Source: Bacillota bacterium
Lineage (GTDB): Bacteria > Bacillota > Clostridia > TANB77 > UBA1234
Direction: 5' to 3'
DNA length: 64,000 nt
Assembly: GCA_016280725.1 (NCBI GenBank)
Contig: JAEEHF010000047.1
Span: 107,361 to 171,360, forward strand
The position numbers and the translations under genes are program-made. The notes beneath the pieces were generated by a model. That model searched no databases. It was not told where the DNA came from and saw only the letters and a program-made list of their open reading frames with translations. Position 1 is the first letter of the stretch. Each line of letters opens with the position of its first letter. Positions 26,934 to 35,900 of this stretch are shown here, in pieces.

Positions 26934-29900
26934 TTATTGTTCAAATGAAACTGTTGTATTTCCGTGTTCATCTCTTAGCATTAAGTATACTGTCTTTTCT
27001 CCATCACCATTTGATAGTGACCAAGAAACATCCATTGAAGCCTGACCATTGTAATCTTGCCAATTGATTGTATTTCTACTATTTTCATTTGCAATTGCCA
27101 TATCAGTTACCTCAGAATCATCTTGAGCTGTAATTCTAAGCATTACATCATTAGAATTTACAAACTCTCTATTTGAATTTGCTGTAACTGTATTTAGTAC
27201 TGAAATCGTTCCTGTTGGTGCTACGTTATCATTTGTTACTATTGTAAATGTCTTTGTTGTGTTTGTTAGAACATAGTTCGATGCAAGTGCACCAGTTCCA
27301 GAAACTGAATCAATGCTTGCAAGTGATACATATGTACCAACTTTTGTATATTTAGTCGTTTGTAATGTAATTGTTTGTCCAGAAATTCCTGTTGCACATG
27401 ATGCCGTTGGGCCTTGAGGATTTCCATTATATGTAAATGTATCTGTTGCTCCCCAAACAACCGCAATTGGTTTTGGAGATATATGCCATGGAATTTGTTT
27501 AGCTCCATCCGTACCATCAACCCACATATAGTTTGAAGTAGGTGTTACTGTTGCTGCGTATACTCCTGCATTTGTTGCAGTGTTTACACTTCCAATAGTA
27601 TATTGCGCTGTACCAGTTCCAATTGTCTGACTTGAACCATTATAAACTTTCTCAGCAAATGTTGGAATTGGTATAGGCGCTTTAGTAATTGTAAAGTTAA
27701 CAGCAATTGTTCCTGAGTATCCACTTCCCTCTATAGCTGTAAATGTTGCAGTTGCTGTTCCTACATTAATGTTATTACTATATGTTACAGTGTAATGTGT
27801 TCCTAGAACTAGCTCGGTTGTACCATCCATTAATTTTGGAGTTGGTGTCTTAGCAGTTCCATCATAAACATATGTTGTAGGGCTTACTGAAGCAACTAAA
27901 TTTGAAAGTGTTAATCCTAAGAACGCTGTATCATAAGTAGTTCCCGAAATAACTTCATTTTCGTGAACAACTCCATAACCAGGTTCAACAGCTATAGGTG
28001 CGTTTGTATATGCATCAGTAGCACCTTTTATGATACCATCATAGAAATTCCAGCTTGAAGCGTCAATACCATAAGTTAAACCTTGGATTAATGGAACGCT
28101 TGTTGAAACAGGTAATCCCGAAGTACCAATTGTAATGGTGCTACTTGATTCAGAATAAATTCCTATACTTGAATCCGACTTGATAGTACCACCTGTAATA
28201 ATTAATGAACCTAATGCATTCGCCTCATCACATATTGCTATATTGTTTTGAGATTGTAACAAGCCACCATTAATTACTATATTACTATTCATATTTCCAT
28301 CCATATTTCGTTTTCTAAGTGCATAACCATCCTGTGAAGTTATTGTAGCATCATTGATTGTTAAAGTTCCTGTCGATGAGAACATTATCGCACTATCGCT
28401 TATACTACTTATTTGTGCATTACCACTTATCGTAGCATCTGATGTACATTTATATCCGTTCTCTCCACCAAATGAAAGTGCACTATTGTCACCAAAAATA
28501 CTTCCGCCATTAATTGTAATATTTCCTACTGCATCATTATAACTATTATATCCCCATACCTCGATACCTTTTGCTTTGTTATTTGCAACATCAGCCGAAA
28601 TCGAAGCTCCTTGATTTACCGTCAAAGTTGTATGGCCTTTAATACCTACAGCTCTAGCTGAAGATGAAGAAGATGCTGTATAATGGTCATTACAAATTAT
28701 ATTTGCACCATTGTTCAATGTCACAGAACCAAACGAAGCTCCTAGTATAGTAAACCAAGCAGAAGATCCATATCCTTGATTTTCTAAAGTAACATCATTA
28801 ACAATTAATGCTCCAGTAGTATATATTAGTGTATTAAATGCACCTGTGTTTGATATTATACTTCCTCCACCACCAACGGTTAGTCCTCCATTGTTTACAA
28901 TTCCGTGAGTCACTTGTATAGTTTTTCCATCTAAATCAATTGTTATGTTCTTTTCAGATGCAATAGTTAGTGTAGAAGTATCCGTATTGCTTCTTACTAC
29001 TACAATTGTTCCACTTGAACCACTTATACTATCATAAGCAGACTTGATAGTTGTAAAGTATGTTGTTCCTACTCTATAGTTTGCTTCTGCAATTGTAAAG
29101 TCTGCAGATGCATGAACATCATTATAGTTTCCATTTGGATCAACAAATGTTGCTGTAACTGTATAATCACCAGCCGTAGTTGGTTTTGTTGCAGATGGTC
29201 CATATGTTGTTCCATTTCTTCCACTATATGAATATGTAACATTTGTTGTTCCGTTCGTGCTAGATGTTGGCACTGGATTTGAAGCTGTGTTTCCTTCAAC
29301 CCATCCTGCCATTGTTACACTTCCTGTACCATTAGCTTTATATATTGAGAAGTTTGCTGATGCTGTTGCGTTGCTATGGTTTCCAGTTGGATCAACAAAT
29401 GTTGCTGTTACGGTATAATCACCAGCATTAGATGGCTTGGTACCCGATGGTCCATAAGTTGTTCCATTTCTTCCACTATATGAATATGTAACATTTGATG
29501 TTCCATTTGTACTTGATACTGGTTGTGGATTTGAAGCAGTTCCACCATACGTCCAGCTTGCCATTGTTACACTACCTTCACCTGGAGCACTATAGATTTC
29601 AAAGTTTGTACTTGCAGTTACTTGATTGTAGTTTAGTACTACTCCAAATGTTACTGTAACTGTATATGTACCAACATTTGATGGTCTTGTAGAAGATGGT
29701 CCATATGTTGTACTTCCTCTTCCAGAATATGAATATGTAACTGTACCGCCGGCATTCGTTGGTGATGCCGAAGTTGGATTATTTGGCGAACCATACGTCC
29801 AGCTTGCAAGCGTTACATTAGCAGTACCATTTGCTTTTGTAATATTAACTGTTTCGCTTCCTGTATAGTCTTGATATCCATCAGCAACTACACGATAGTT

Positions 29901-32900
29901 AACCGTCTTAGCACCATTTGTAAAGTCAGTAAACTGTGGATTTGTCGTAGAATATGTGCTTCCACCATCCGTACTATAATATATTGTTCGGCCACTAGAT
30001 GGTACCGTAACATTTACAGTAATTGAATGTGGTTGTCCATTATATACTCCACTATATCCAGAAGAAGTAACTGTCATCTGATTGTTACCAATAGAAACAA
30101 CTTCACTTCCTGTAGCAGGAGTATATCCATCTTTTGTAATTTGGAAGTAAACTGTATATTCACCTGGGTTAGTGTATTGTGGATTGTCTGCTAAATTATA
30201 GGCACCAGTTGATGTAGTTCTATATTTAATTGTTACTCCACTCATTGAACTTGGAGTTGTAACGTTAACAGTTATACTATGTGGTTGCCCATCCCATGCT
30301 CCATTATATCCAGATGAGGTATATACAAAGGTTCTAAGTTGTGGATTTATTATTCTTGTATCTCTCGTTATTGTATAGTTACTTGTAGTAGTTGTACTTC
30401 CTGCTTTTATTACTACACTTTCATTTGTTATAGATAGTGTTGCACTAGAAGCTTGAGTTGATGTTGAAGTAACTGTAGCAGCCGTAATGCTCTCACCTGT
30501 TGCTAATGATCCGTCAGTTATCTCAATATAATCTTTTCCGCTACTAATACTATCTCCCCAGAATATTGTTTGATTAATTGGTCTGACAGTAATAGCTCTT
30601 GCACTTACTACAATATCTACAACTGATGATTCTGGTGAATCATTGTGATTACTGTCACCAACTATCTTAGCTTTAACTTTTGTTGTTCCAACAACTTTTC
30701 TCTTTGGTGCTGTTTCACTATAATTACTCCACGTAGTACCACCATCTGTACTATATGAATATTTAAGCGTTCCTCCGCTTACTGAACTTGGTCCAGTAAC
30801 CGAATAATCTACATTATTATATTCATTATTTGAACCTGTTATAGTAGGTGCTTGTGTACCCGCTTTAACGATTGTAAGTGTACCTGTTTGAAGTGTAATA
30901 GCGTAGTTAGTTGTTGTAACATTTGAATGATTTGAACTCTTTGCAATTACAGCACTATTAGGTGCAATTGTAAGTGTTCCTGGACTCTGACTAACATCAG
31001 TAATATTTGATGTTGGTCCACCAATTGATATTAATTCTTCTCCTGTAATTATTCCGTTTGCAGAAACATAATCAACACCAGTACCTACTTCTTCACCATA
31101 TGTAATTGTTTGATCACTTGCCTTAATTGTTACTGGTTTTGGATTAATAATAATGCTTCTACTACTTGTTACTGTCTCATAGCCAGCTTTTTCTATTTTA
31201 AAATAAACTGTCTTTGGACTCTGACTTACATTTGTTATTGTAGGACTACTATTTAAGTTATATGTTCCTTCAGTTTCACCATACGTTATATTTCCACCAG
31301 TGCATGTTACTGAAATTCCATGAGCAGCTCCATCATAATAATTATTATAGTCATATGCTGTATATACTAGTGTATCTGTCCCAATAGACCAAACGATATC
31401 TCTTGAACCAGTTGGGTTATCACCAGTGCTCCATTTAAAGTTCGACGTTGGTGTTGCCGTTGCATGATAAACTCCAACTGCAGTTCCCTTATTACCTGTA
31501 ATAGTATATTGACCGCCACTTGCCTCAGAAACACCGGTTTGTTCACTTCCCGTGTATGTTAATTCCAATCCAACAGGTACTGCAATCGGCTGTCTTTCAA
31601 TTGTAAAGTCTTGGCTTACAGATGAGTAAGTATAGTGTGTAGTTGAACCAAAACTTGCAGTTACTCTGTATGTGCCTGCATTAGTTGGTTTCGTTGTGGA
31701 AGAAGCATATGATGTATCTCCAATTCCAACATATCTATAAGTAATAGATGGTATCTCATCTTTATCAAAAGTAACACTAGGATTTGGTGTAGGACTATCA
31801 CCATATGTCCAGCCAGACATTGATAGCGTTGCTGTGCCAGGTGCTTTTTTAATACGCCATGAAATAGTAATTGGGCCTGTACGATCTGTTCCTCTATCCC
31901 ACTGATGATTTGAATTAGGAGTTGCTATAGCATCGTAATCTCCTGGTTCTATTCCTTCATTATCAACTATGTTATATTGAGCTGGATTTGCAGGAACACC
32001 GATAATAGGATTACCTGTATATTCTTGAGTTTCATTTGCTACTGGATATGGAATGGTTTTTCTATATATCGTAAAGTCTGTTGTTGCAGTACAAGCTAAA
32101 TAATTTGTTGTTTCAGCAAATGTTGCCCTTAAGGTATAGTTTCCAGCATTTGAAGGTGCAGAGCTTGTAAATGCAGTATATGTGCTGTCTGCTGCACCAC
32201 GAACTTTATATTCGTAGGTTACATTGCTTGTTCCATTTGTCGAAGACGTTGGTTGAGGCACACTTGATGTATTTCCGTACGTCCAGTCAGCAATTGTTAC
32301 GCTTCCAGAACCCTGAGCCTTTTGAATTCTAACTTGTGCCGAGCCACTACGAGGATTATATCCTGTTGCAGTTACTGTATAGTAAATTGTCACAAATCCA
32401 TTTGTAAAGTTTGTATATGTTGGACTACTATTTTGTGTAACACTAGAAGCAGATGTTCCATATTTAATACTATAATCATTTTCATTTGAAGGGTCCGTAA
32501 CCTGAACTGTAATTCCATGTGGCTGACCATCGTACACCCCATCAAATCCCGTTGCTGTAGCTTGAACAAAGTGATCACCAATTGCAACCACTTCACTACT
32601 TTCAACCGTTGTATATCCATCTGCTGTAATTTGGAAGTATACTCTATATTCTCCTGCCTCTATGTAGCTTGGCTTTGTTCCGCTATAAGTTCCTGATTCT
32701 GTTTCTTTATATTTAATTGTTACTCCACTATCTGGCGTTGTAACACTGACACTAATGCTGTGTGGCTGTCCATCATAAGGTCCGCTAAATCCTGCAGAAG
32801 TATAAGTAAATGTCCTTTTAGGTATAGGAATCCCTGTTGTTTGATATGTTATATTATAATTACCTGTTGTAACTACTCCACCAGAAGTACGCGAAATAAC

Positions 32901-35900
32901 AACTGTTGCAGATAGTGTTACTGAATCCGTTTGAGTTGAAGCTGGATTTGAAGTAATCGTTGCAGACGTGATACTTTCACCTGTTGCCAAGCTTCCATTT
33001 GTTATATCTACCCAAGCAGTACCACTATTAATAGGATCTCCCCAATATACCGTTTGAGACTTTGGTTTTACTGTAATTGCTCGTTTATTTACAGTGATGT
33101 TAACAGCAGTCGATTCAGGTGAATCACTATGGTTACTATCACCTACAATCTTTGCTTTAACCTGTGTAATACCATAATCTATTCTTGTTGGAACTTCTGT
33201 GCTATATGAACTCCAACTACTCCAAGTTGAACCACCATTTGTAGATGTTCTATATGAATACTTCAATGTTCCTCCAGATACCGAACTTGGATAAGTAATT
33301 GTATATGGAGTGTTATTATATGTATTTGTAGAACCTGTAATAGTTGGTGCAGTCTCTATAGGAGCTTTTGTAATTGTAAGTGTTCCAGTTTGATATGTAA
33401 TAGCGTAGTTCGTTTTCTTATTTGTACTTGTTCCGCTCTTTACAATTGTTACATCTGCATCAGCAACAGAAAGCGTACCACTTCCGACATTAGTTGTATT
33501 AGATGATGGAGATGTATTTGCAACAGATAATACATCACCTGGTATTAAGTTTCCATTAGTAATAGTTGTTCCATTGTCCGTAACAGTAACAGCACTTAAA
33601 CCTTTTTCAATACTATTGCCATAAACAATTGATTGGTTATTTGCTTTAACTGTTATAGGTCTTTTATTAATCTTAACTACTTCACTTCCAGTTACAGTTG
33701 TATATCCCTCTCTTGTTATCTGATAATAAACTGTCACTCCAGTTGTATAATCAACATATTGTGGGCTTGAACTTAAACCATATGTTCCAGAAGTTGTACC
33801 ATATCTAATAGTTGCACCAGCAGAAGTTACGGTGATTCCATGTTCCGCGCCATCGTAAGTACCTGTATAGCCGCTCGAAGTGTACGACAATGTTAATGGA
33901 TTAACCGTACCACCATCTGTCAAAGGAGCGTATGTTATATCATAATTTGCTGTAGTATTAGTTCCACCCGAGGTTTTTGTAATTGTTGCGTTACTTGGAG
34001 TAAGCGTTGTTGTACCAACAGCAGCTGTAGTTGGAGAAATTGTAATACTACTTAGTTTTTCACTTGATATTATTCCATCTCCTGTGACAGTGAACTTAGA
34101 AGGATCATTGCTAAAGTTTTGCCCATAATTAATTGTTTGTGCTATTGGAGTAATAGTCAAGTTTCGCTGAGTAATTACAACTGTTTTGCTTCCAGTAACT
34201 GTTGTATATCCTGTTTTAGTTATTTGATAATAAACTGTGTATGTTCCAACATCAGTATACGTTGGACTTGACGTTAGTGTATATTGTCCTGACGATGTTC
34301 CATATTTTATAGTTGCACCAGAACATGTTACAGTAATTCCATGTGCAGCACCATCATACTTTTTGTTGTATCCATTTGCTGTATAGTCTAGTGGAATTGA
34401 TTGAATCTTCCACGAAATATCTATTGATGCATTACTTGTTGTGCTCCATTTATAGTTAGATGTTACTTCTGCTGTAGCCGTGTAATTGCCTACATCTGTT
34501 CCTGTGTTACCAGTAATTGTATACTCTCCATTAGAAGCCGGATCAACACCAGTTTGCTGGCTGCCCGTGTAATTCAATGTTTTTCCAGTCGGAGGCGTTA
34601 TTGACTTTTTAGTAATACTAAATGTATCTGTTGCAGTAGCCGAAGTGTAATCTCCTGTAGCAGGGAATGTCGCAGTTACTGTATATGTTCCTACGTTCTC
34701 AGGCTTTGTAGCACTTTCGGTGTATGTTGTTGAGCCTCTTCCCTTGTACTTATAAGTTACGCCTGTTTCTCCATTTGTATCTGAATGTGGCTGTGGATCT
34801 TTTGGAGAACCATATACCCAGTCATCAAGTGAAACAGTACCAACACCAGGCGCCTTTGTAATAGTAACAGTTCCTGTTCCATAGAAATCACCATAACCTG
34901 TTGCAGTAATTTTATAATAAACCATAAGTGGGCTTTCATATACATGCATAATAGTAGGACTTGTATTAGAAGTATATGTTGTTCCTCCGTCAGTACTGTA
35001 TTTTACTTCAGCACCACTAGAAGGTACTGTAACTGTAACCGTTATTCCATGTGATTCTCCATCATATTGGCCACTGAAATTATTAGCATTAGCAGTTATA
35101 GGGTTGTTCGTAATACTTATTGTCCTAAAATCATGAACTGGTGTATATCCTGTGGCAGAAATTTCAAAATAAACTGTAATAGGCGAAGATGTTACATCTC
35201 TATATTTAGGGCTTTCGCTTTCTGTATAAGTAGCTCCTCCATTATTACTAAACTTAACAATCGCGCCACTTGGATCTGAAACTTGTACTGTAACACCATG
35301 TAATTCTCCATCCCACGCACCATTATATCCTGTTGCAGTATATTGAATTGTTAGTGGATTAACTGTTCCTGTTCCCGTTTGAGTAGTAATGGTGTAATTT
35401 CCTGTGGTAACAGCACCAGTTGATGTTCTCTTAATTACAGCAGTTGGAGTTAAGGTAACCTGACCTACTCCAGCAGTAGTTGGAGATAATGTTACTGTTA
35501 CTGTCTCGTTTGGAGCTAAACCATCTCCTGTATTAACAACAGTAAATTTTGTATTATCAAAATCTTCACCATAATTAATCGTTTGATTATTTGCTTTTAT
35601 AGTAATCGTTCGTTTGTTAATCGTAATATTAACTGAGTTAGACTCTGCCGAAGTAGTATAGTTTGAGTTTGGTGCAAGAATTCTTGCCTTAACATTCGTT
35701 GTTCCTACATCAAGTCTTGTTGGTACATCTGTGCTCCACGCACTCCATGTTGATGAAGTGCTCTCTTTATATGAATACTGAACTGTTCCAACTGGAACCG
35801 AACTTGGACCAGTAACTGTATAAGTTGCATTTTTATATGTTCCACTAGAACCTGTTATAGTAGGTTTAGATATAGTTGCTGGATTAACGGTAATAGTTCC